Positions 6,864 to 15,427 of a stretch of DNA of 64,000 nucleotides are shown in pieces. Origin of the DNA: Duganella radicis (lineage in GTDB: Bacteria; Pseudomonadota; Gammaproteobacteria; Burkholderiales; Burkholderiaceae_D); the NCBI RefSeq assembly GCF_009720825.1, contig NZ_WNKY01000009.1, positions 105,640 through 169,639 of the forward strand. Direction: 5' to 3'. Made by a program: the position numbers and the translations under genes. The notes beneath the pieces were generated by a model. The model made no database searches and was not told the DNA's origin. It was given only the letters and a program-made list of their open reading frames with translations. Position 1 is the stretch's first letter. Each line of letters begins with the position of its first letter.

Positions 6864-8684
6864 TTACAGCGCGAAGTCGATCGCCTCGCTGGTGGTGGGG
6901 CGCGGGCGGCTGCCCACCGGCACGCTGATGGCCACCGTGGTGCCGCCGTTGGGGCTGCCAGTGATCGAGCAAGTGCCGCCCAGCAGGCTGACGCGCTCCT
7001 CGATGCCGACCAGCCCGAAGGAGCCGGCCTTGTTGCGGCTGGCGTCGCCGACGCCGATGCCGTTGTCGCTGATGGTCATGCTCAGGGTGCCATCGGTCTG
7101 GCGCAGGTCGACCCGCACCAGGCTGGCCTGGGCGTGTTGCAGGATGTTGCTGAGCGATTCTTGCAGCACGCGGAAGAAGGCGGTGGCGCAGTGGTCGTCG
7201 ACGCGGATTTCGGTGTCATGGTCGATCAGCTCGCACACCATGCCGGAGCGGGCGCGGAACTGGGCGATCTGCCATTCCACCGCCGCGTTCAGGCCCAGAT
7301 CCAGCACCTGCGGGCGCAGGTCGTTGATGATGTGGCGCACGCTTTTCATGCTGCTGTCGATCTGCCCCAGCATGTGCTGGGCGCGCGCGTGCAGGCGCGG
7401 GTGGCGGTGGCGGGTGCGGGTGCACAGCAGGTCGACGTCGATGCGCAGCACCAGCAGGTTCTGGCCCAGGTCGTCGTGGATTTCGCGCGCGATGCGCTTG
7501 CGCTCCTGCTCCTTGATCTGGTCCGAGTGGGCCGCCAGGCGGCGCAGCTTGTGGTGCGACTGTTGCAGGCTGGCCTGGCTGTTGCGCAGTTCGCGCGTCA
7601 TCTCCTTGGCCATCTTCACCGCCCGCATGCGTGATGACGACAGCGTGTGGAACAGCAGGAAGAACAGCAGCGAGCCGGTGAAGCCGGACACCATCGCCAT
7701 CCACGGCAGCCAGGCGTCGAAGCGGCTGTACCAGTTGGCCTTGGGGGCGGTGAAGTGCGCGCTCCAGTGGCGGCTGTTGAAGTCGACCGGCAGCGTCACG
7801 CTGAACTGGTCGCCGGGGGACAGCGACGGGCTGTCGGGCTTGCTGTCGAACAGGCGCACGGTGGGCTGCTTGCCGGCGCTTTGGGCGTCGCCGCTGTCGG
7901 ACAGCACCAGGCGGACGTCGCGCACCTGCATCTGCTCCAGCGCCGCCTGCACCAGGCGCGGCACGCTGAAACCGATGCCGACCGAGCCGATGCAGGCGGC
8001 GCGGCGTTGTTCGACGGTATCCAGCGGCATGTCCTTGCGGTACACCGGCAGGCGCAGCGCCAGCCCGGCGCCCAGCGGCTGGTGCACGCTGTCGATCGGC
8101 GTGCCGGAGGCGCTCATGCCGCCCTGGTCGCGGCCCTGCGCCAGCGCCCGCGCCACCGGCGCGCGGTAGCCGATGTCGCGGCCTATCTTTTCGCGGAACG
8201 CGGCCAGCGGCTCGATCATGGTCAGCACCCAGTAGTCGGCGCGCGCTTCCGGCGGCGACACCAGCGTGGCTTCGGGATAGCCAAGCGCGGCGTCGCCGGT
8301 GGCATGGCTCAGGCTGCGCTCGAAGGCGGCGCGCTGATCGTGGCGGACGTACTGGGCGTAGTTGATGTTGTCCAGCGCGGGAAACTGGCGCTCGATGTTC
8401 AGGCCGCTGACATAGCGGTGGAAGCTGTTGCGGTCCACACGGTCGGCCGCGTGGAAGAAGCTGGCGGTGCCGCGCAGCACGTCGGTGTAGGCGTTGATGC
8501 GCGAGTTGATGTTGTACTGGGCGTTTTGTGCCTGGTGCAGGAAACGCTCGCTGGCATCGTACTCAATCGTCTTGTCGGCGGCCAGATAGAACAGACTGCC
8601 GATGCCCAGCGACAGCAGCACCCCCGCCCAGATCACCGGGCGCGAGGACGAAAACAGTTGTTTGATACTAGGAAGCGCGACCAC
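6864..8684 (-). CDS. CHASE-domain sensor histidine kinase (NarL-type HisKA_3)
   Basis: A 606-residue inner-membrane kinase. TM1 is near 17-36, a periplasmic CHASE ligand domain covers about 60-300, and TM2 is near 324-348. A coiled linker leads to the HisKA_3 box with the phospho-acceptor in AREIHDDLGQN (His403). The HATPase_c domain has Asn513 and DNGIG at 540-544. HisKA_3 kinases normally pair with LuxR/NarL-type response regulators, but none is adjacent, so this is an orphan. The start is GTG at 8684 with AAAAGGG just upstream. CHASE domains sense small molecules such as peptides or cytokinin-like compounds; the ligand here is unknown. Confidence 0.88.
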   Translation of the reverse strand: MVALPSIKQLFSSSRPVIWAGVLLSLGIGSLFYLAADKTIEYDASERFLHQAQNAQYNINSRINAYTDVLRGTASFFHAADRVDRNSFHRYVSGLNIERQFPALDNINYAQYVRHDQRAAFERSLSHATGDAALGYPEATLVSPPEARADYWVLTMIEPLAAFREKIGRDIGYRAPVARALAQGRDQGGMSASGTPIDSVHQPLGAGLALRLPVYRKDMPLDTVEQRRAACIGSVGIGFSVPRLVQAALEQMQVRDVRLVLSDSGDAQSAGKQPTVRLFDSKPDSPSLSPGDQFSVTLPVDFNSRHWSAHFTAPKANWYSRFDAWLPWMAMVSGFTGSLLFFLLFHTLSSSRMRAVKMAKEMTRELRNSQASLQQSHHKLRRLAAHSDQIKEQERKRIAREIHDDLGQNLLVLRIDVDLLCTRTRHRHPRLHARAQHMLGQIDSSMKSVRHIINDLRPQVLDLGLNAAVEWQIAQFRARSGMVCELIDHDTEIRVDDHCATAFFRVLQESLSNILQHAQASLVRVDLRQTDGTLSMTISDNGIGVGDASRNKAGSFGLVGIEERVSLLGGTCSITGSPNGGTTVAISVPVGSRPRPTTSEAIDFAL

Positions 8685-8788
8685 TGACTGCCCTTTTAGT
8701 AGTCATATTTTTTTTGACTATAGGAAATAACTCTTAAGCTAGTCAAGCAATTTTGCGAAAATGTCATCTGTCCTGGACGGAGTGTTAA

Positions 8789-8820
8789 TAAAAAACGGCA
8801 CCGCGCGGGTGCCGTTTTTC
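8789..8820 (-). terminator. Rho-independent terminator of glnS
   Basis: The stem AACGGCACC / GGGTGCCGTT with a short GCGC-type loop is flanked by A/T runs. It lies 18 bases past the glnS stop on the minus strand. Confidence 0.85.
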
Positions 8821-8837
8821 TGTGGGGCAGGGCGGGC

Positions 8838-10607
8838 TTACTTGGCCGGGCCCCAGCTGTCTTTCAGGGTGACGATGCGGTTGAACACCGGCTTGCCAGG
8901 CTGCGAATCGACGCGGTCGGCGACGAAGTAGCCGTGGCGCTCGAACTGGTAGCGCTGGTCGGCCTGGGCCGCGCTCATGCCTGGCTCCAGGTAGGCTTTC
9001 ACCACTTCCTTGGCGTTCGGGTTCAGCAGGGAGATGAAGTCCTTGCCGCCGGCGTCCGGCTGGGCGTCGGTGAACAGGCGGTCGTACAGGCGCACTTCGG
9101 CTTCCAGCGCGGCCCCGGCGGACACCCAGTGGATGTTGCCCTTGACCTTGTAGTTGTCCGAACCCGGCGTGCCGGATTTGGAGTCCTCGAAGTACTTCAC
9201 GTGCACGGCGATGACCTTGCCGTTTTCATCCTTGTCGTAGCCCACGCACTCGGTGACGTAGCCGTGACGCAGGCGCACGCGGCTGCCCGGATTGTCGCCG
9301 ATCGGCGGGTAGTAGCGGAAATAGCCCTTGGTCGGCACTTCCATGAAGTCTTCCTCTTCGATCCACAGTTCGCGCGAGATCGGGAAGGTGCGCACGCCCA
9401 TTTCCGGATGGTGCGGGTGGACCGGCGAGGTGCAGTCTTCCGTTTGGCCTTCAGGGTAGTTGTCGATGATCAGTTTCAGCGGACGCAGCACGGCGGTGGC
9501 GCGCGGCGCTTTCGGATCGAGGTCTTCGCGCACGCAGCCTTCCAGCGTGCTCATGTCGATCCAGCCGTCGGCCTTGGTCACGCCGATGCGCTCGCAGAAC
9601 AGATGGATGGATTCCGGCGTGTAGCCGCGGCGGCGCAGGCCGACGATGGTGGGCATGCGCGGGTCGTCCCAGCCGTCGACGATGTTTTCTTCCACCAGCT
9701 GGCGCAGCTTGCGCTTGGAGGTCACCACGTAGGTCAGGTTCAGGCGCGAGAATTCGTACTGGCGCGGCACCGGCAACTGGAAGAAGCCGCCTTTCGACAG
9801 GGTTTCCAGCAGCCAGTCGTAGAACGGGCGGTGGTCCTGGAATTCCAGCGTGCAGATCGAGTGGGTGATGTTTTCCAGCGCGTCCGAAATCGGGTGCGTG
9901 TAGTCGTACATCGGGTAGATGCACCAGGCGTCGCCGGTGCGCACGTGGTGCGCGTGGCGGATGCGGTAGATGGCCGGGTCGCGCATATTCATGTTCGGCG
10001 ACGACATGGCGTCTTCGCTGATCCTGGCGCGCAGGATGTGTTCGCCGTCGGCGTATTTGCCGGCCTTCATGTCGCGGAAGATTTGCAGCGATTCGGCGGC
10101 CGGACGGTTGCGGAACGGCGAGTTGGTGCCCGGCGTGCTGAAGTTGCCGCGGTTGGCCGCCATGTCTTCGGCCGACTGGCTGTCGACGTAGGCATGGCCT
10201 TGCCCGATCAGCCATTCGGCCATCTGGTACAGCTGCTCGAAGTAGTCCGAGGCATAGTGCAGGTGGTGCTCGACCGAGCCGTCTTTCTGTGGGTAGTCGT
10301 AGTCAAAGCCCAGCCATTTCACGCTGTCGATGATGGTGTCGACGTATTCCTGCTCTTCCTTGGCCGGGTTGGTGTCGTCGAAACGCAGGTTGCAGCGGCC
10401 TTGATAATCGCGCGCCAGCCCAAAATTCAGGCAGATGGACTTGGCGTGGCCGACGTGCAGGTAGCCGTTCGGCTCGGGCGGGAAGCGGGTGATGACGCTG
10501 GGCATGCCGTCGCGGACGTGGGTACCGGCCGCGAGATCGTGTTCGACGATGGCGCGCAGGAAATTGGATGGGAGTGCTGGCGCTGGGCTGTTTTTATCGT
10601 TGCTCAT
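8838..10607 (-). CDS. glnS: Glutaminyl-tRNA synthetase
   Basis: A 589-residue class I aminoacyl-tRNA synthetase that charges tRNA-Gln. The HIGH-type motif is in PPEPNGYLHVGHAKS near residues 43-57, and the KMSKS counterpart is VTSKRKL near 293. The C-terminal anticodon-binding beta-barrels are complete. The length is close to that of other proteobacterial enzymes (about 550-590). It is divergent from the J-domain gene, with about 130 bases between the starts, and its own terminator follows. A direct GlnRS fits the Gln-tRNA route of beta-proteobacteria. Confidence 0.98.
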   Translation of the reverse strand: MSNDKNSPAPALPSNFLRAIVEHDLAAGTHVRDGMPSVITRFPPEPNGYLHVGHAKSICLNFGLARDYQGRCNLRFDDTNPAKEEQEYVDTIIDSVKWLGFDYDYPQKDGSVEHHLHYASDYFEQLYQMAEWLIGQGHAYVDSQSAEDMAANRGNFSTPGTNSPFRNRPAAESLQIFRDMKAGKYADGEHILRARISEDAMSSPNMNMRDPAIYRIRHAHHVRTGDAWCIYPMYDYTHPISDALENITHSICTLEFQDHRPFYDWLLETLSKGGFFQLPVPRQYEFSRLNLTYVVTSKRKLRQLVEENIVDGWDDPRMPTIVGLRRRGYTPESIHLFCERIGVTKADGWIDMSTLEGCVREDLDPKAPRATAVLRPLKLIIDNYPEGQTEDCTSPVHPHHPEMGVRTFPISRELWIEEEDFMEVPTKGYFRYYPPIGDNPGSRVRLRHGYVTECVGYDKDENGKVIAVHVKYFEDSKSGTPGSDNYKVKGNIHWVSAGAALEAEVRLYDRLFTDAQPDAGGKDFISLLNPNAKEVVKAYLEPGMSAAQADQRYQFERHGYFVADRVDSQPGKPVFNRIVTLKDSWGPAK

Positions 10608-10739
10608 CTGAAAGTTGGCTGTGCAAAAGTTCTCTATTGCTGCATTTTACCGTATTGCCAGTGGGGATATGGCGGCACGGTATAATGATCGATTCATTTG
10701 CGTTTTATTTGCACCGCACCACGACCCGGAGTTTCCAAA

Positions 10740-11033
10740 ATGGAAAATTATTACAACACACTGGGTATTGCGCCTAACGCCACGGAAGATGAGATCAAAA
10801 AGGTCTATCGTTCGCTGGCCATGCGGTTCCACCCGGACCGCAATCCCGAACCCGGCGCCGACGCGCGCTTCAAGGCGGTGACCAAGGCCTACGAGATCCT
10901 GTCGGACCCGGTCAAGCGCGAGGAATACAACCAGAGCCTCAACCACCGCATCATCATCGATGCCGAAGCCGAGGCTTACCAGCTGTGGCGTTCGCTGTTC
11001 GCGCTGCACGGCACCACGCTGCCGGCGGCCTGA
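10740..11033 (+). CDS. J-domain (DnaJ-like) co-chaperone, 97 aa
   Basis: Residues 1-67 form a full J-domain: YYNTLGIAPNATEDEIKKVYR, then the HPD tripeptide at 31-33, then FKAVTKAYEILSDPVKREEYN. J-domains stimulate the ATPase of DnaK. There is no Gly/Phe or zinc-finger region; a short 30-residue tail (RIIIDAEAEAYQLWRSLFAL) may select a client. A TATAAT box is at 10681-10686. The ATG at 10740 fits the domain; an upstream in-frame ATG at 10698 adds only poor residues. It heads a tight run of four genes whose other members I do not recognise, so it probably delivers DnaK to those proteins or their targets. Confidence 0.9.
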   Translation: MENYYNTLGIAPNATEDEIKKVYRSLAMRFHPDRNPEPGADARFKAVTKAYEILSDPVKREEYNQSLNHRIIIDAEAEAYQLWRSLFALHGTTLPAA

Positions 11034-11056
11034 CACCTGTTATAAGAAAGTAAGCA

Positions 11057-11557
11057 ATGAGAAAAGTACACCCGGAGTTCGCCTATCAGTCGCGCGAACT
11101 GGAAGGCCAGATCGAGGGCATCCTCGGCGATCCGCCGGATCGCAAGAACTACCAGCGCATGGTTGACGCGCTGGTGGGCGAATACGCCGACGGCGGCGGC
11201 ATCGAGGACGTGAACATGCTGGCCTTCGCGCTGGTCGACCACATCGAGTTCAACAATCCGAAAGGCCTGCTGGCCGAAGCGGAAGATTACGAGTTCGGCG
11301 ACGCCGCGCGCGTGTTCGCCATGGCCTCGTGCAAGGGCGAGGAAGCGTCGCGCATGTACCAGGCGATTGCCGAGAGCATGCCGGACCTGGCGCGCCAGGC
11401 CATCATTACCGCCTTCCTGCACAAGCATCCGCGCAAGTGGGATGATGACGATCAGTCGCTGGAGCAGCTGTCGGCCAACGACGATGGCGACGATATCGAG
11501 GATGAAGACGCGGCCAGCGACGACTTCGCGCAAATGTTCGATCAGGATGGAGATTAA
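11057..11557 (+). CDS. Unknown acidic protein, second gene of J-domain operon
   Basis: 166 residues and no family that I recognise. It is soluble and mostly helical, starting MRKVHPEFAYQSRELE. About residues 135-166 are extremely acidic (runs of Asp/Glu such as DDGDDIEDEDAASDD). It starts 23 bases after the J-domain gene with AAGAAAGTAAGCA before it, and ends two bases before the next start. Acidic tails of this kind can be protein- or nucleic-acid-mimicking contacts, but nothing here proves that. Confidence 0.75.
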   Translation: MRKVHPEFAYQSRELEGQIEGILGDPPDRKNYQRMVDALVGEYADGGGIEDVNMLAFALVDHIEFNNPKGLLAEAEDYEFGDAARVFAMASCKGEEASRMYQAIAESMPDLARQAIITAFLHKHPRKWDDDDQSLEQLSANDDGDDIEDEDAASDDFAQMFDQDGD

Positions 11558-11559
11558 GC

Positions 11560-12330
11560 ATGTCGGAAAAATCTAATCTGCCGGCGCTGAGCAAGCAAGT
11601 GACGGAACTGGTGCTGGCCGGCTCGTTGAGCCACGCCGAGGAAGCCTTCGCCGAAGCGGCCGACCAGTTCGGCGATCTGGCGGTGGTGGAAGTGCTGAAC
11701 AACATCCCGCCGCAAGTGACCGCGCTGCACATGGCCGGTTTCGACGGCGGCAAGATGTCGCTGACCACCTTGCTGGTGCCGCCCAAGGCATGGGCCGACA
11801 GCCTGGCCTTCATCGCCGCCACCTGGCCGGACGACCAGATCGAGGACGATCCCGAGCGCATCGCCGAATCGCTGTTCGCCCACGTGCACGGCGTGGCGTT
11901 CGCCACCGACGACGAAGAGCGCCGCAACGAACTGCTGGCGGCCGCCTCGGCCACCGACCACGGCTCGACCATCTTCGCCATCCTGTTCTCGCTGGCGCCG
12001 AAGGAGATTCTGGAGGTGGCCGGCGAAGTGATTTCCAAAGGCCCGTACCTGACCGGCCAGACCTCGTCCGACAGCGACATCGTGCCGGTGGCGATCGCGC
12101 TGGCGCAGGCCTCGGAAGACGGCTGGGACCGCGCGCTGTTCGAGCTGTTCCCGGAATTCCGCCACAGCGCCGATCTCGCCGATGCCGAGTACGAGGACGA
12201 TCCGGACGCCGAGCCGACCATCCTGCAACGCTCGACCAAGGAGTTGCTGTACCGTCTGCGCAAGCAAGTCCCGTCCACGCGCGCCGCGAAGACCTCGCGC
12301 CGCTCGGTCGGCACCAACATCTTCTCGTGA
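11560..12330 (+). CDS. Unknown protein, third gene of J-domain operon
   Basis: 256 residues, unrecognised. Alternating short helices (LPALSKQVTELVLAGSLSHAEEAFAEAA and similar) suggest an all-alpha, repeat-like or scaffold fold. A central region is acidic, and the C-terminal 25 residues are basic (RLRKQVPSTRAAKTSRRSV). There are no membrane spans, signal peptide or enzymatic motif. GATGGAGATTAAGC before the ATG supplies the ribosome site. It is two bases from the preceding gene and 14 from the next, so the set is almost certainly one transcript. Confidence 0.75.
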   Translation: MSEKSNLPALSKQVTELVLAGSLSHAEEAFAEAADQFGDLAVVEVLNNIPPQVTALHMAGFDGGKMSLTTLLVPPKAWADSLAFIAATWPDDQIEDDPERIAESLFAHVHGVAFATDDEERRNELLAAASATDHGSTIFAILFSLAPKEILEVAGEVISKGPYLTGQTSSDSDIVPVAIALAQASEDGWDRALFELFPEFRHSADLADAEYEDDPDAEPTILQRSTKELLYRLRKQVPSTRAAKTSRRSVGTNIFS

Positions 12331-12344
12331 TGGGTGGCCGATAG

Positions 12345-13217
12345 ATGCTGCCAGCAATCGTAGTAGAAACCCTGCCGCGCCTGACCCGCGCGATCCAGCA
12401 GTTCGCCCGGCACCCGGACGATGACGCCGCCTACACGCTGGCCGATGAACTGACCGGCATCACCGCCATGGTGGCCGAGAAGTTCACCAACGACCGCACC
12501 GCCGAAGGCATCCAGAAGGCCTTGCAGCTGACGGTCGGCTGCGTGTCGCTGGGGCTGGAACACGCGTTGCCGGACGAGGACGACCTGGCCGCGCTCGACC
12601 TGCTGATCGACGAGGGCGCGGAGCACGCGTTCCAGATCGGCTTCCGCATGATCAAGGAACTGTCGGGCATGCCGGAAGACGCGCTGGTCGGCGAGTACGA
12701 CAACGATCCGGTGTACGCGGCGCGCCGCCTGCGCGACAAGTTCATCGACATTTGCCAGACCGATCCGAACCAGAACTGGGACGGCCCGGCGCGCTATGCG
12801 GTGCAGTTCAAGCAGCGCAGGGAAGTGCAGGCGGTGGTGCGGCTGGCCAACTGGCTGCGCCGCCACAACACCGAAGGCCCGGTCAGCGACGCCGATCTGA
12901 ATGCGGAAGGCGTGATCGCGCTGGCCATCATCTTTGCGGTGGAGGGCGGCGGCATGATCGTGGCGCGTACCGGCCAGAAGGAGTTCGAGCGCTTTGTGAA
13001 AGCGGTGCGCAAGAACAAGCCGGATTACGAGGCGGGCTGGGCGGAACTGGTGGCCAAGGTGCCGGCGCAGCATCATCCGGTGCTGCTGGATCGCATCGCC
13101 AGCTACCGCCAGACCTGCACCGTGCTGCAAAACATCAAGGGCCGCACGGCCATGAAGACCTTGTTCGCGGAACTGGAGAATTACGCCGGTTCCGAGCTGG
13201 ACGCGGACTACTCCTGA
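12345..13217 (+). CDS. Unknown protein, last gene of J-domain operon
   Basis: 290 residues, unrecognised, mostly helical and soluble. Notable segments are a polar N-terminal region of paired helices (residues 1-110), NWDGPARYAVQFKQRREVQAVVRLANWLRR near 145-175, and an LAIIFAVEGGGMIVARTG stretch near 193-211. The stop lies two bases from the end of the convergent LysR gene, so the operon ends here. No catalytic pattern could be identified. The fact that it stays with the J-domain gene is the main clue to its role. Confidence 0.75.
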   Translation: MLPAIVVETLPRLTRAIQQFARHPDDDAAYTLADELTGITAMVAEKFTNDRTAEGIQKALQLTVGCVSLGLEHALPDEDDLAALDLLIDEGAEHAFQIGFRMIKELSGMPEDALVGEYDNDPVYAARRLRDKFIDICQTDPNQNWDGPARYAVQFKQRREVQAVVRLANWLRRHNTEGPVSDADLNAEGVIALAIIFAVEGGGMIVARTGQKEFERFVKAVRKNKPDYEAGWAELVAKVPAQHHPVLLDRIASYRQTCTVLQNIKGRTAMKTLFAELENYAGSELDADYS

Positions 13218-13219
13218 TG

Positions 13220-14113
13220 TCAGGCTGAGGCGGCCTCCGTTGCCACCGCAACGAAGGCCGCCACCAAAGGCGATATGGCGTCCTTGCGTTTCGCCAGATA
13301 CAGCGCGGTGGTGGCCGTGGCGTCCGCCATCGGCCGGTAGCACACCTCGCGCATGCGGATGATGTCGAAGGAACTGGGCAGCACCGACACGCCGCAGCCG
13401 GCCGCCACCAGGCCGATGATGGTGGAGGCTTCCCCGGCCTCCATCGCGATGGTCGGCTTGAAGCCGGCTTCCCGGCACAGCCGGTTGATCTGCGGGTGGA
13501 TGCCGGTGCCCGCGCTTTCCGGATACATCACCAGCGGCTCGCCCTTCAAATCCTGCACCGCGATGCTGCGCTTGCGCGCCAGCGGGTGCGCCACCGGCAG
13601 CACCATCACCAGCGGATCGCGCCGCAAGATCGTCAACGCCACCGATTCCGGCAGCGTGAGCTCGGGCGGCCGCACCAGACCCAGATCCAGTTCGCGCGCC
13701 GCCAGCGCCTCGATCTGGCCCACGGTCGACATTTCCTGCAAAGTCAGCTGCACGCCCGGATAGCGCTGGCGGTAGCGGTTGATCACCGTCGCGAACAGCG
13801 GCGTCAACGGCGTGGAAAAGGTGAAGCCCACGCGCAGCTCGCCGGCCTCGCCGCGTTCCGCACGGCGCGCCGTCCGCATGGCTTGCTCGGACAAGGCCAG
13901 CACCCGCCGCGCGTCGTCGAGGAACAGCTTGCCCGCCTCCGTCAGCCGCACCCAGCGCTTGCTGCGCTCCAGCAGCTGGGCGCCCACTTCCGCTTCCAGT
14001 TGCTGAATCTGATGGCTCAAAGGCGGCTGGCCGATGTGCAGCCGTTCGGCCGCGCGGGTAAAGCTTAACTCCTCGGCAACGGCGACGAAGTAGCGCAGAT
14101 GGCGTAATTCCAT
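13220..14113 (-). CDS. LysR-family transcriptional regulator (YnfL-like position)
   Basis: A 297-residue LysR-type regulator. The N-terminal winged HTH is ELRHLRYFVAVAEELSFTRAAERLHI (residues 2-27), followed by the linker helix and a periplasmic-binding-like effector domain from about residue 90. It is divergent from an MFS exporter with a 99-base gap between starts, the usual layout for a LysR protein that controls its neighbour. Escherichia coli has the same pairing in ynfL/ynfM, so an exporter regulator is likely. The effector is unknown. Confidence 0.93.
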   Translation of the reverse strand: MELRHLRYFVAVAEELSFTRAAERLHIGQPPLSHQIQQLEAEVGAQLLERSKRWVRLTEAGKLFLDDARRVLALSEQAMRTARRAERGEAGELRVGFTFSTPLTPLFATVINRYRQRYPGVQLTLQEMSTVGQIEALAARELDLGLVRPPELTLPESVALTILRRDPLVMVLPVAHPLARKRSIAVQDLKGEPLVMYPESAGTGIHPQINRLCREAGFKPTIAMEAGEASTIIGLVAAGCGVSVLPSSFDIIRMREVCYRPMADATATTALYLAKRKDAISPLVAAFVAVATEAASA

Positions 14114-14212
14114 TATCTTTTAAAAGTATGACTGACGGTTTAAATATATATTGGACAGCTTATTGTGGCAATCCTAAGATGAACTCATCGTACCTCGCAG
14201 GAAACCGCCACC

Positions 14213-15427
14213 ATGTTAGTCGCCGCCGCACCCCGCATCGCCCTCGGCAGTCCGGAATTCAAGCGCAGCAACCGCGCCATGTTCTTTGGCGGCTTTTCCG
14301 CCTTCGCGCTGCTGTACTGCGTGCAGCCGTTGATGCCGCTGCTATCGCATGAATTCACCCTGAGCGCGGCGCAGAGCAGCATGGTGCTGTCGATTTCCAC
14401 CGGCGCACTGGCCTTGTCGTTGCTGGCCTCCAGCGCCGTCTCCGAGCGGCTGGGCCGCAAGCCTTTGATGGTGGCGGCGATGGCGATTGCCGCCGTCATG
14501 ACGCTGCTGTGCGCCTTCGCCCACAACTACCCGCAACTGCTGGCCATGCGCGCCTTGCTGGGCGTGGCGCTGGGCGGCATGCCGGCCATCGCCATGGCCT
14601 ACCTGGGCGAGGAAATCGAACCGCGATCGCTGGGCCTGTCGATGGGCTTGTACATCAGCGGCAGCGCCTTTGGCGGCATGGCGGGGCGCGTGATCACTTC
14701 GGTGCTGAGCGACCATTTCTCGTGGCGGCTGGCGCTGGCCATGGTCGGCGTGGCGGGGATCGGGGCGGCCATCGAGTTCTGGCGCAGCCTGCCGGAATCG
14801 CGCCACTTCGCGCCGGCCCATGGCGGCTGGCGCGCGCTGCCGGCCGGCTTCAGGCTGCATCTGTCGGACGCCGGCCTGCCCTGGTTGTTCGTGCTGGCCT
14901 TCCTGCTGATGGGCGCGTTTGTCAGCCTGTACAACTACATCGCTTACCGCCTGCTGGGCGGGCCGTTCAGCCTGAGCCAGAGCGTGGTGGGCGCGGTGTC
15001 CTTCTTCTACCTGCTGGGCATCTACAGCTCGGTATGGGCCGGCAAGCTGGCCGACCGCTACGGCCGCCGCAACGTGCTGTGGCTGATGGCGCTGATCATG
15101 CTCGGCGGCCTGCTGCTGACCTTGTCGAACTGGCTGCCGTTGATCCTGGCCGGCGTAGCGGTGTTCACCTACGGCTTCTTCGCCACCCACTCGGTGGCCA
15201 GCAGCTGGGTGGGGCGGCGCGCGCTGAGCAACAAGGCCCTGGCCTCGGCCCTGTACCTGTTCTTCTACTACCTCGGTTCCAGCGTGATCGGCTCGGCCAC
15301 CGGCATCATGTGGGGCCGTGCCGCCTGGCCGGGCGTGGTGGCGGTGCTGGCGTGTGCGCTGGGGCTGGCGCTGCTGGTCGCGCTGCGCCTGCGGACGCTG
15401 GCGCCGCTGGGGCAGGCCGAGAAATAA
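14213..15427 (+). CDS. MFS transporter, YnfM-like
   Basis: 404 residues with twelve hydrophobic spans. The loop 2-3 motif SERLGRKPLM near residues 79-88 and a second ADRYGRRNVLW near 281-291 are standard MFS signatures. The sequence FALLYCVQPLMPLLSHEFTLS near residue 30 is typical of the YnfM/AraJ-like drug-efflux branch. An AGGAAA ribosome site lies before the ATG. Its last 122 bases are antisense to the C-terminal tail of the GGDEF-EAL gene. The substrate is unknown; the paired LysR gene suggests induction by it. Confidence 0.9.
   Translation: MLVAAAPRIALGSPEFKRSNRAMFFGGFSAFALLYCVQPLMPLLSHEFTLSAAQSSMVLSISTGALALSLLASSAVSERLGRKPLMVAAMAIAAVMTLLCAFAHNYPQLLAMRALLGVALGGMPAIAMAYLGEEIEPRSLGLSMGLYISGSAFGGMAGRVITSVLSDHFSWRLALAMVGVAGIGAAIEFWRSLPESRHFAPAHGGWRALPAGFRLHLSDAGLPWLFVLAFLLMGAFVSLYNYIAYRLLGGPFSLSQSVVGAVSFFYLLGIYSSVWAGKLADRYGRRNVLWLMALIMLGGLLLTLSNWLPLILAGVAVFTYGFFATHSVASSWVGRRALSNKALASALYLFFYYLGSSVIGSATGIMWGRAAWPGVVAVLACALGLALLVALRLRTLAPLGQAEK

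Noticed and set aside
11406..13478. A 690-codon minus-strand open frame across the J-domain operon.
   Set aside because: It is antisense to three tightly spaced genes with ribosome sites, and its product is an Arg/Ser/His-rich shadow.
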